Shown piece by piece: positions 49,801 through 60,709 of a stretch of 64,000 nt of DNA. Numbering within the stretch: position 1 is the stretch's first letter; each line of letters opens with the position of its first letter. The position numbers were made by a program, and so were the translations under genes. The notes beneath the pieces are model-generated. The model worked only from the letters and a program-made list of their open reading frames with translations. It was not told where the DNA came from and did not search any database. The stretch is from Caenorhabditis remanei. Its lineage: Eukaryota > Nematoda > Chromadorea > Rhabditida > Rhabditidae. Where the stretch lies: contig NC_071330.1 of NCBI RefSeq assembly GCF_010183535.1, positions 15,543,717 through 15,607,716 on the forward strand. The letters run 5' to 3'.

Positions 49801-52486
49801 TCCGACTTTTACTAAAACTACCGTATCTTGGTCAGATTTGCTCCAATCCAGATAAACATTAAATTTTTTAAATTCAACGCGCAAAGACCTTTCGAATGAG
49901 TATAATCATGACTTGGTTCTGAAATTTGGAAAATTTGACCAAAATATCTGAAAAAGGTCTGAAAATTTAAATCATGACTTGGTTGCCTGCTTGATTTTCA
50001 AAAAAAATTTCAAAAATTTTTGAGATTATTAAATTTACCAAAATTGAGAATCTCTGATCTTTCAACAAGCTCATGGTGGTGCCAAAAAGCATCACAAATA
50101 AAAAAATAAATTCAATTTCTAAATTATGGAGTGTCCGTGGGGAGAGGACTCCCAGATTGAAAATTGTTAGGCAAAAAATGAGGAAAGGAAAAAAGTGCAC
50201 TTTTCAGTCCCCAAATCTGTGGGGGAATCTTGTGATGATGTTTTTTTGGGAAAAGTGGAAAAAGTTATCTGATGATGTGAGAATATTTTTAGAAAAGTAC
50301 TAAAAAATGCTTTTACTTCAGAAAAATAATATTTTCTAACGCTCCAAAAAAAAATTTCCAACTCACAACTAATAACTTTGATATAGCACGTTTGATAATC
50401 CAACGGATAATCCTTCAAATCCAAATTACATGCCAAATTCAGCGTGACACGAGTACCATAGGATACTGTACCCTGTGGAGAGATGAACATGTTGAAGTTG
50501 TGTACAGTGACCTGGAAAAGGGGCGGAGTCAGAAAATTTTTAGAAATAAGTTTGATTTTTGGAGAGAGGATAGTGAGAGCTTTCAGAAAAGTATAATCAT
50601 GCCGGGGTTTTTGAATTTTGAATTTTTTGACCTACCGGGGGCAAAATGTAGGTCAAAATTTCAAAATTTCAGAAATAGGGCATGATTATACTTTTTTGAA
50701 AGCTGAGAATGCGTAGGTTCTTAATATTACATTTTGAATCCTTAAAAACTTTCAGTTTTTGTAAATTGACAAAAATTGGAAAAAAAAATCTGAAAATTTT
50801 TTTTTGAAAAATTTCCGTACCCACCTTATGAAAATAGGCGGTCCTTGCATTTGCAAAATACAAATCGGGCAGCCATATCTTATCCAAAATATCCTTGTCA
50901 TTCACCAACACGTGCTCCGAACCATTATGTCGCATAGTGTCGTCCTGCCAACTCATGTAAAGATACATATCCATGTCGTAGGTCTAGAAAAATTTATTTA
51001 TACAAGAAATAACTTATATATTCAAAATCAGAAAGTCAAGACGGTTAAAATGAGTATAATCATGCCTATATTTTGAAAATTTCGGATTTTCAAATTTTTT
51101 CAAAAAATTTGAAATTTCTGAAAATCTCAACTTTTTACGTTTTTGGGGGAAACGAATACTAAAATCAAATTCAGCACGTTTCCAGCTTTCAAAAAAGTAT
51201 AATCATGCCTGCATTCTGAAAATTTTCAGAATTTTGAATTTTCAGACCCGATTTCAGTCAAATTTTCGAAATTTCAGAACATAGGCATGATTATACTCAT
51301 AGAAATCGTCTTAACTTACAGAATCTAAAAATTCAAATAAAAACTTGTTTAAGGTAAAACCGATCGAGTTACAGTAAGAAATGTGAAATTTTGGATTTTC
51401 AAAAATATTCGAAAATTCGTAACTTTTTTATTTTTAACATTTTTTGATAATTTTTAACTTAACTTGAAGCTCTTAAAATTTTCTATCTGTGAAAATACCG
51501 TAGACCCCCACTCACCATCTCCGTGGCCCTAAAATTTCCCAAACTCTCGACATAGAACCCAAAATGCACTTGCAGCGGGATTTTCGTGTTCCCATTCCGT
51601 GGCATTGGTTTTTCTTGGAGTAAACGGAAGACATCAGGGTTGGCGAGTGTTATTCGGAGTCTGAAAATGTGTAGTTTGTAGTTTGGTCGGTGAAAACTGC
51701 CTGGGGGGTCTTAGGAGACCTGGTTAACCACTCATCATGAAAAATAAATAAAAAACAAATCGTTTTGTGATCTCCATAGAAAATTTTAATTCCAAAATTG
51801 TTCTTCATGAAATTTTATAAACAATCCACGTTTTACCGATCTCGTATCTCATTTTCCTGCTTTTACATCTTCTAGGCTTCATATCTTCCGGGGGACTAAA
51901 CATTTCGAAAATTTTTCAACTGCAAAAATGTAGAAAATGTTTTAAAGAACATTTTAACACTTTAAAAATTTCAAAAATCTCATTTCCCCGCCGAGTTACC
52001 CTCATTCAAAGTTTCGAGAGGCGAGATAGTGTGCAAAACGAGGAGTGCGTCGCGTTTCTCTGCGCCCTCCTACTCTCGCGCACTCTCTTGCCCCTCAAAA
52101 CTTCAAAGGGGTGTAACTCGGCGGGGATACAAGATTTTTGAGATTTTTAAAGTGCTAAAATGTTCTTTAAGACATTTTCTACATTTTTGCAATTAAAAAA
52201 ATTGCAAATTTTCAGTCCCTCAAAAGATATGAAGCCGACAAGCTGGAGAAGGTGTGTGACTCATTTTTGTTCCATATTTTCCCCGTTTTAAATCGTAAAT
52301 GACAAATTATTTTTTTGCCCGTCATACCCGTTCAAAACCAAGCGTTTTAATAAATTTTAAATAAGTTTTGAGGGCCAAAAAAATTTTTTTTTCATTTTTT
52401 CAATAGAGCGCGTTTTCTACCCCCAAACAAAAAATTAAGAAGACTCACAATAAAAATAATATCCAAAATCTTATCGTCGACGTCAT
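46885..52486 (-). CDS. Cys-loop ligand-gated anion channel subunit (glycine/GluCl-like)
   Basis: Nine minus-strand exons: 52449-52486, 51516-51660, 50825-50983, 50367-50511, 49114-49460, 48464-48530, 48141-48269, 47102-47248, 46885-46952. They sum to 1245 nt, 414 residues, and all phases fit. Signal peptide MTSTIRFWILFLLLRITLA. The extracellular domain has LYMSWQDD and IWLPDLYFANAR; the Cys-loop is C142-C156 (CNLDLKDYPLDYQTC, 13 residues between). A second Cys pair, YCNG (201) and FSCL (221), is as in GluCl and glycine receptors. M1 is AIGFHLVQSYIPTALIVAIS; M2 carries VPARVSLSFTTLLTLSTQ, and its PAR motif predicts chloride selectivity. M3 is VCMLFIFGVLLEFAMVNSY; a short M3-M4 loop holds YDSDYEEGPTKYYG; M4 is VFAIFNVCYWMYYL, ending EPPLMD. 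Ligand not predictable (GABA, glycine, amine or ACh are possible in nematode LGC/GGR families). Confidence 0.9.
51875..52236. mobile_element. Palindromic MITE-like element in intron 1 of the channel gene
   Basis: The left arm GGCTTCATATCTTCC pairs with AAAAGATATGAAGCC at the right. CAAAAATGTAGAAAATG pairs with CATTTTCTACATTTTTG, and CCCCGCCGAGTTACCC pairs with GGTGTAACTCGGCGGGG. The centre is GC-rich (GGAGTGCGTCGCGTTTCTCT). Arms of about 140 bp. No clear target-site duplication. Confidence 0.75.
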
Positions 52487-54867
52487 TATTCCTCTTTTTC
52501 TTGAAAAAAATAAAAATAGTGAAGAGAGAAAAAAATTAGAGACGGGAACCGGAAACCGCTTCTGCTTCTCCTCTTGTTGTGGAAAGTGGGCGGAGCCAAC
52601 TGGAAAAAGAAAAAATGAAAAAGAAGAAGTTTTTTAGGGGCGTGACCAAAAAATAGCGTAGATCAAAAAACAATGAGGAAGTTTTTGAAGGGGGATGTGA
52701 ATTAGGAATGAGGAGGGATAGAGAGAGGATTAGGTTACAACGAGGAGAAAAAATGAGAAAAAAATTAAAAAATTGTGTTTTAAGGTTACTGGATAAAAAT
52801 GGGAAGGAGCTATGGGAAAAGTTTTAAAAATTGAAAACAATTTTTTTTTTGAAATTTCTGGTAACAATTTTTAGCCCCGGTGGTCTAGAAACACAAAACT
52901 AGTCCCTCCCACTCAATTTTTCTTAACCAGCACGTCAAGACCTTTCAAATGAGTATAATCATGACTAGGTTTGAAAAAATTCCAAAATTTGTCTATAAAC
53001 TACAGTAACCTAGGTCTTAAAGGTGCATGGAAGGTGGTGACGAGGGAAAATGAGCTTAAGCTACCGTAACTTGGCTCCAATTTATATGAAACTTAAATAT
53101 TGAGAATCAAGACGTTAAGACGGTTCGAATGAGTATAATCATGTCTAGGGTCTGAAATTTTTCGAAAAATGATACCAAGGGGGTCAAAAAGTGAAAATTT
53201 CAGAATGTATGCATAAGTATAGTCAATTGAAAGGCATTGATGAGCTGATTCTGAAAATATAAGTTTCATCGAGATTGGAGCAAAACCGAGTGAGTTAGCT
53301 TGGATTTTGTGAAAATTAGATTTTCGAAAAACTTTGAAAATCTGTAACTTTTTTGGTTTTCATCATAGAGAAATGATTTTTAATGGAATATACGCAGATT
53401 CTTATAATCTAATCAAGAAAAATATAGAAGATTGATGTATTGGCAAAAAATACGGTATTTTCAGAGCAAAATACACAAAAAAACAGGGAAAATGAGCAAT
53501 GATAAAAAATCACAAGGAAAAAGTAGGAAGATTGGAATTCACTTAGTTTGATAGGAAAAATGCAAAAAAAGACAAAAATGGACACAGATCAAGAAAAAAA
53601 GAGATACCGTAGTAACAGAAAATGGTGTTCGAAAATCTTTTTTTTTTTCAAAACTTTAAAAAAACAGGTCAATCTTTAGTTAAAATATGAGGTTATACCT
53701 GTGTTAGTCACATCTGTAGAATAAGAATTTGAGCACTGTACTTTTCGTGACAGGACCCAAAAAATTAATTTTAGAAAAAAATCGATTCAAAATTTGTTTT
53801 TTTAAATCGATTTCAAAAATTAGTTTTTTTTGACCTGGCTTATGGCCTCTAAAACACCGACTTTTTGTGATTTAAAACCGTTTTTTAAGGTTTCGTCAGG
53901 TATACATTAATTTTCGTAACAGGACCAAAAAATGTTTCAAAAAAAATTCTAAACATTTTTCGTTTTTTGCCAAAAACACATAAAAAATTAATTATGCCGT
54001 TTAATTGTTTTTCAAGTTTGAAATACTGTATTCCTCGTGGTAACACCTTTTTCAAAATTTTCAAGTAAAAGTTAGTTACGTTTACATTCTGTACATCACG
54101 TGGCGAGACCCATGTTGTTTAAATTTCAGGAAAAAAACACATTTTCCAGAAAAATAGCATGTAAATGACATTATTAAAAAAATAAACTTATGGCTACTGT
54201 ACAATTCGTGGTAAGACCCGTTTCAAAAAGAAGTTCTAGCCGGAACTAAAGTAAATCTTCTTCCCCGATTTGACCACATCCCTTATATCATGAACATGTG
54301 TCTAAAAAGAATTCTAATTCCGTTCAAAAAGTGAGAAAACAAAAAAAGGGGGACACTTTACGAAAAAAAGCCGGGTGTCCCCCTGTCTTGTCAATTGAAT
54401 TGCAAATCTCCGCTTTTTCGCAAATGTTCCATTTTTTATTTAGTTCCCGAAAAAAAGGTTTCTCGAAAATTTATGAAAAAAGGGGGGGGGAGGCTCAGAA
54501 GAAAATAAAATGAGCTCATTATTTTGAGCCCATGAGTTGTTTGTGTACGTCTAGCTGGAAGGGAGTAAGGGGTGCCCCAGCGGCAGAAAAAAAGAAACAT
54601 TAAATTGGTTTAATATTTTTATATAAATTATAGATAATTGGCTTAGCTGGGTGGGGAACACAAGGGGGACCGGAAGTGAGGGGGAACATTTTTTGTTGAA
54701 ATAAAATAACGATTTAAAAAAAAGTACATAATAACTTAAAAATGTGAACAAATATTAGTCTAGACTTTCTTATTTGAGAAGTTTTAAAAAATTTTTTTTT
54801 TTTAAATTTCAGATTTTTGGTCTTGGTGGCCTAGAAACCCAAAACTAGCCCCTCAAACATAAAATTT

Positions 54868-55290
54868 TGAAAATTTCGAAAATTTGACTGAAAAAGTCTG
54901 AAATATCGAAATTCTGAAAATTTTCAGAATATAGGCATGAGTATACTTTTCTGAAAGCTGGCACTTTGCTGATGCTGAAAACAGTTGTTATAGCTTGCTG
55001 AGATGTAATTTTATCGAGTTTCAGCAATTTCAGCAAAAACTTATTTTTGAAAATTTTCGAAAATCTGTAACTTTTTGAGTTTTTGACCGATTTTTGTGAT
55101 TTTTAGCGGAACATATTTGGAATTTAAGAAAGTAGTTGTAAAAATACAAAACCTTTAAAAAACTTAATTCAGTGTACTTTCAAGTTCTTTTTTCCAACAA
55201 TTTAGACTACAAACTACAACAATCTGAAACTTTTTCCAAAACCAGGCATGATTATACTCATTTGAAAGCTCCCAGTGTGCTCATTTTTAA
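54868..55290 (-). repeat. Left copy of a long inverted duplication
   Basis: It includes GGCATGAGTATACTTTTCTG, AGCTGGCACTTTGCTGA, GCTTGCTGAGATGTAATTTT, TGATTTTTAGCGGAACATAT and GACTACAAACTACAAC. The same lines occur in reverse complement and reverse order at about 60710-61130. A more diverged third relative lies in intron 5 of the channel gene, about 48840-49090. Confidence 0.75.
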
Positions 55291-56129
55291 AATATAAATT
55301 TCGAATGGTAATTCTAGAAACTGACTTAGTTACGACCATATTATGGGTTTTAGGGTTTTCGAAAATTTTTTGAATTTTTTGAGTTTTGACGCTAGGGGCG
55401 TGGTTTTTAGTGCAAATCAAAGGAAATTTAAAGGCTTACCGGAGAAGAATATGTCAGTGAGATAAAATGAAAAAGTTGGACAGCTAAAGACAGTTAGAGA
55501 CATTGCATGACTGAAAATTTGACAACAAATTTTTTTCAAAGACTCAAAATTTTGATCAAAACTTCAAATTGACAAGAATTCAACTCAACAGTAACACCCC
55601 GTAAATCCACACCTAGACCTCCGTAAATCCACCCCAATCATCCTACAGTACCCTCTTAATCAAATTTTCACCATACATTTTTCTGTATAGTTTTTCAACT
55701 AGTGTACAAAGACAAAAAAAACTTTTTCTTTCTCTCTTCTCGAAAAAAAAACAGAACGTCTCATTCTATTTTCTAGACTGAGTAAGCGACCCGGCGCTCT
55801 CAACTTTCCCTCCGCCGCCGTTTTTTGGCTCATCGGCTCAAATTTCATTTGGAAAAAGGGGGGGGACTCAAAAACAAATTACTTCGGTCTGTCTGTGTGT
55901 CTGTTTGTCCGTCTGAGTCTCTTTTAGAGAAAATGGGCGCTGAAAACATTTTAAGAGACACGAAGGGGGGTAAAAAGGGGGGAGCTGAAGGAAAAACATG
56001 CTGGCCGAGCAGTTTTTTGTTTCTTAGACTCTCAGAGGGGTCCGGTGACCCAAAGGGGGGGGGAAGGAAAATTGGATAAGCGGGCGGAGAGGGTCATTTT
56101 GAAGAAAAGAGTTTAGAGACTAGTTTTCG

Positions 56130-56960
56130 AGAGCACACCGGAAATCTATTGGGATTTTGAGTTGGGATATTTAGTTGGGGAGGGGATTTACGGGGGACAT
56201 TTACGGAGTTTGAAAGGCGGAGATCGGTTGAAATTGCTTAAAATCTGTTAAGATCGGTTCAGATTGGCTCAACTACTCAAAAACTTGGCGCCTGATACTT
56301 TCGAGTCCGTAGATTCCGAATCGGAAATAAAATTCGGCTGAATCCTTCTGTGACCCGAGTTATGAGCCGGAAATCTATCTAGGTTTTGGGATTTTAGTTT
56401 AATGGATTTACAAGGGAGATTTACGGAGTTTGGTAGGTTGAGATCGGTTAAAATTGGTTAAGATCGGCTAAGATCGGTTAAAATCTGCTGAAATCGGCGG
56501 AAATCGGCACAAACGACTCAAAAATTTGGCTCCTGATACTTTCGAGTCCGTAGATTCCATATCGGAAATAAAATTTTGATGAATCCTGCTCTTAGCCGAG
56601 ATATGAGCGCCGTCTAACATGTCCTAAGTGTGATTGGGTTCAGATTGGCAAACTAAGGTCATGGAGTCAGTTTGGAGTTATGGGACGTGACTTATATCAT
56701 TGGAAAGCTGAAAAAACGCTGGTTCCAAATATATTCAGTTTTTGACCTCAAAGTCTGGTATTAGAGAAAAATGAGGTCAAAGCAAAGTTTGTACCACTGG
56801 CAAGTCATTACCCTCAAGATGTGTTGGTTGAAAAAGGTTAAGATCGGCTGAAATCGGTTTAGATCGATTTAGATTGGCTAACAATGGTCCGTAGATTCCG
56901 AATTGGATATAAAATTCTGCTAAATCCTGCTGTGAGACAAGTTATGAGCCGTCTAACGTG
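56130..56960 (+). repeat. Tandem repeat, unit about 245 bp, three diverged units
   Basis: Each unit has CCGGAAATCTAT or GATTTACGG, then short AAGATCGGTTAAAAT-like tandem steps, then GATACTTTCGAGTCCGTAGA, ATCGGAAATAAAATT and GAGTTATGAGCCG. Units start at about 56130 and 56370. The third is interrupted by an ATATCATTGGAAAGCTG segment at about 56640-56780. No coding frame. Confidence 0.7.
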
Positions 56961-57294
56961 TCCGGTGACCCATGGTTATTCTTTTTTACGTGATTGGCTA
57001 AAATCGGCTGAAATCATAGGATACTTCAGAAAATTCTAAGAAACATTTTGGTAGATTTACGGAGTTAGAGAACTAAAATGTAGATTTACAATTTACATTT
57101 GGTGTGGATTTACTACGAGATGTATGTATAAAAAAGCCTTTGTGTGGATTTACAGGGATAAGTAGTGAAAGTAGGTCAATCCGGGATACCTATCGACACA
57201 TACTTTCAAAGTTGGTAATTTTCAACTGAAAACCGCTAAATTATACAAAAAATTTCGACCGCCGCTGTAAGTACACTGACAAAACTGCATACTT

Positions 57295-57440
57295 GTAATC
57301 CGGGTCGGCACAAAACTTGCTTCAAAATGAGCATTTTTAAGTAGAAAAATATACCAAAATTTAGATCTCAGCAAGTTCGATATTCCTAGCCTGCTACGAA
57401 CGGATGGCTAGTCGTTAATGTCCTTGTGAATTTTTTGACG
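57295..57440 (+). mobile_element. Truncated copy of the CATACTTG MITE
   Basis: It starts CATACTTGTAATCCGGG, then AAAAATATACCAAAAT, TAGATCTCAGCAAGTTC and GGATGGCTAGTCGTTAATG, matching the left half of the 32028 and 59096 elements. The right half is missing. A right-half fragment lies at about 62630-62705 and a short one at about 58690-58710. Confidence 0.65.
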
Positions 57441-59095
57441 GGTCAATTTACAAGCGTGATGTATGTATACGGGAAAATTTTGAATCTAATTTGATACATT
57501 TTCAAACTAAGTATGAACATAAGCACATACTTAATCTTCAAACTATACAAAAGATTTGATATTATGCAAGAGTGTGAGTTTACGAGAACCCTAGAGTAGA
57601 CTTACCAAGTTTAAGTGTGGATTTACGAGAATCAGGACTCTAGGTGTAGATTTACGGTCCACCCACACACACACACCCAAAAAGTGTTCCAGAAAGAAAG
57701 AATTCTTCGTTTTTTCTTTTTGCCCATTTTCTCCTACGCTTCTCACTTCTAATCTCCTATTTTCTACTCACCACGTCTTCAAGAGGACCCTCTATGTATT
57801 CGTCACGCCTTCTCAATTTTCCAGACGAACAGAAATCAGCATTCTCCCCCTTTCTTTCTTTTTTGTTTTGAAATTTGAACCTTTTTTTCTCTTTTTTGAA
57901 CGGAGAAAAGAGTAGAAGAGGTCGTAAATCGAGAAGGGTCATTTGGAGGGCTAGATTTACGGAGGGTACTGTAGCTGACTATGTGGATTTACATAGGATA
58001 CGGGTGAATTTACGGAACGGGGATCTACAAGTGGGTACGGTAGAGTAGTAGTTGAAAAGAATGACTCTTGGTGTGGATTTATGAAAAGAAGTTGGAGTAG
58101 ATTTACTGTAGGTACCGTAAATCTACCACGACGCTTGTTGGTGTGGATTTACGGAATGTTGGAAACTAGGCACCCGTCCACACCCCCGACTTATATACCA
58201 TTTCTCTAAGCCCCGCCTCTTTTCTCCTGGTTCCACCACCGCGTCCACTTCCTTATGTGCACTAATTTTCTATATATCATATATTGTGATTCTGGGAAAG
58301 AAAATAAAGAAATCTGACAAAAAAGGACATGGACACGCACATAGTTATTAGACGTATAAATGGGACCCGGAAGTGGGAGAGCACTAGGATATATGTGTAT
58401 GTTCCAGGTTTGTGACCTGATGATTAGAAAGGAAAATTGGAGAATTGGAAAAAAAACAGGCTTCAGCAGCTCAAAATGAGTGAAATCGCTCAAAAACACG
58501 GAAAAAATAACAGAAAATTGAAGAAAACCCGGTAAAAGCGTTGAAGAAGACAGAAAATGAGATGTGAGGGACTAATAATGACTACAAATGGCTCAGAATA
58601 ACCAAAATGCATTAAAATCAATTAAAATAGTTGGGAAATCGGTTGAAAATGATCCCAACTCGCGGTATACGTGATGCTATGATCTCAGCGAGTTCTATGT
58701 ATTTGATATAATTTTCAGAATTCATTATTGTACCCTTACCCATTTTCGCACTTTAGCTGTGCCAGCGGCATCTTTAGTAAACCTTAAGCCCATTCAAAGC
58801 GTATCAGAAAGATAAAACTACATTTTCGACAATTTTTGCACTTATAATAATCATTTTGAAGCGAGATAGGCTGGAAAGGGAAACACAACTAAACCTGCTT
58901 GAAGCGATAGGAAATTGTTCGAAACTTCTCAAAACTATTGAAAATTACTCTGAAAATGTGTAAAAATGAGAAAAAGCAGTCACTGGCTGACACTGGCCGA
59001 AAGGTTGATAGATTTTTTTTAAAAACGCTCAAGAATTATGAAAACTAGCTGAGAACAACATACAATCTAGGAAAATTGATGAAATTGTTATAGTT

Positions 59096-59445
59096 CATAC
59101 TTGCAAACCGGGCCGACACGGGCCGGCGCGTAACTCGCTACGAACTCAATATTATGAGCTGAAAAATATACCAAAATGTAGATCTCAACGAGTTCTATGT
59201 CCGTGACCTACTACTGGCCGGATGGTTATTTGTTAATGTGCCGCGGGCCGGGAAAATGTCCCAAAAAAGCCATTCTAGCCCGGCTCGAGGCACAATGACA
59301 AATAGCCATCCGGCCCTTAGTTAGTCACGGACATAGAACTCGTCGATATCTACATTTTGGTATATTTTTCAGATCATAAAACTCAGTTTGAAGCGAGTTA
59401 CGCGGCGGCCCGTGTCGGCACGTTTTGGCCCGGTTTGCAAGTATG
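59096..59445. mobile_element. Palindromic MITE with CATACTTG ends
   Basis: The left end is CATACTTGCAAACCGGGCC and the right end is GGCCCGGTTTGCAAGTATG, a 19-bp inverted pair. Inner arms contain ATATACCAAAATGTAGATCT and its reverse complement, and the core has GTGCCGCGGGCCGGG. It is about 350 bp, non-coding, and a sister of 32028-32366. It is followed after 5 bases by the 59451 inverted-repeat element. Confidence 0.8.
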
Positions 59446-59450
59446 TCACG

Positions 59451-60074
59451 GCACGGTCTCCCGTACTGCGAAAAAGAACTGCAAGGAACGTGAAGGCGAT
59501 TTTTTCACGTTTTAATTCAATTCTTTTATTTTTTGCACTGAAAATTCAGTTTTTTCAGGTTTTTAGACGGCAATGGATGAAAAAAGGTCCCGTCCTACAG
59601 AATTGTAGAAAATAAAATTCTCTATCTTATGAGCCAGAAAACGTGAAATTTGGTCTGAAATTCACTTTTTCTATACAGAAAAACTGATTTTCAGAATATT
59701 GAGATTTTCTGCCATTTCATCCAATTTTTTTTTCAAAATAATTGTAACAGTTTTGGAGCATCCTTAAGAACATTATGTGCAAGTTTTATTAGAAAATGTT
59801 TTCTACCAAAAAAGTTATACTCAATTTTCTGAAAATCAGTTTTTCTGTATAGAAAAAGTGAATTTCAGACCAAATTTCACGTTTTCTGGCTCATAAGATA
59901 GAGAATTTTATTTTCTACAATTCTGTAGGACGGGACCTTTTTTCATCCATTGCGCCGTCTAAAAACCTGAAAAAACTGAATTTTCAGTGCAAAAAATAAA
60001 AGAATTGAATTAAAACGTGAAAAAATCGCCTTCACGTTCCTTGCAGTTCTTTTTCGCAGTATGGGAGACCGTGC
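59451..60074. mobile_element. Long near-perfect inverted repeat (foldback element)
   Basis: The left arm, 59451-59694, begins GCACGGTCTCCCGTACTGCG. The right arm, 59829-60074, ends CGCAGTATGGGAGACCGTGC. Matching inner landmarks include TGCAAGGAACGTGAAGGCGA with TCGCCTTCACGTTCCTTGCA and ACAGAATTGTAGAAAATAAA with its reverse complement. Arms of about 245 bp differ at only a few bases. The loop is about 134 bases. Such near-identity suggests recent origin or conversion between arms. No transposase frame is present. Confidence 0.85.
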
Positions 60075-60709
60075 ATGGTTTGAAAATCTCAGCCTGTGCT
60101 TAAGTTTGTACTTACAATGTCGGCCAAAAGTTTATTTTCAAAAAGTTGACCGATTTTCATGTTTTTTTTTTCAATCTTCACTATTTGTACTCCCCACGCT
60201 CCGCCACACCCCCACAACAAAACCTAACAAAAAAAACAGAATACGTATTCCAGGTACGCCTCTAGTAGACAACAAGTCCGTGGGAAAGAAAATAATCATA
60301 ATTAGAACTAATTTACGCCATTTTTTCTCCAGGTTTACACCAAAACATTTCAAAAATTTCAGAATTTCAAGCGGTTTTTTAGTGGAATTCAGTCTGGAGC
60401 CTTAAAAAGAAAATTTTGAGAAAAAATCCGCTTGACGTGAGCAGACTGATTCAGGGTGACAGGTTTTTGGAGAAAATTTCGGAGACCAATTTTCATTTTA
60501 TTCCAAGAGATTTCCAATAGAGTGGGTTTTGAGTATAGTGTGAAATGACAAGTCTGCATGGGTTACGGTAGTTGCGGAGCTTAAAAATACCCAATTTTGT
60601 GAGACTTGAAAAAAAAAGTAAATAATATACCAAAATCTGTTACTTTGTCAGTCCCAAATGTGGTTGTAACTCAGTCAATATTTAGAATTACTATATGAAA
60701 TCAATATTT

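Larger units (their letters stand above)
55590..58165. repeat. Dispersed GTGGATTTACGG motif cluster
   Basis: Copies of GTGTGGATTTACGG, GATTTACGGAG or the reverse complement CCGTAAATCCACACC occur at about 55598, 55620, 56180, 56410, 57060, 57100, 57140, 57600, 57640, 57955, 57990, 58075 and 58145. Copies at the left end are in reverse orientation to those at the right. A small related set is in the ZP-gene intron at about 2685-2760. Confidence 0.6.
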
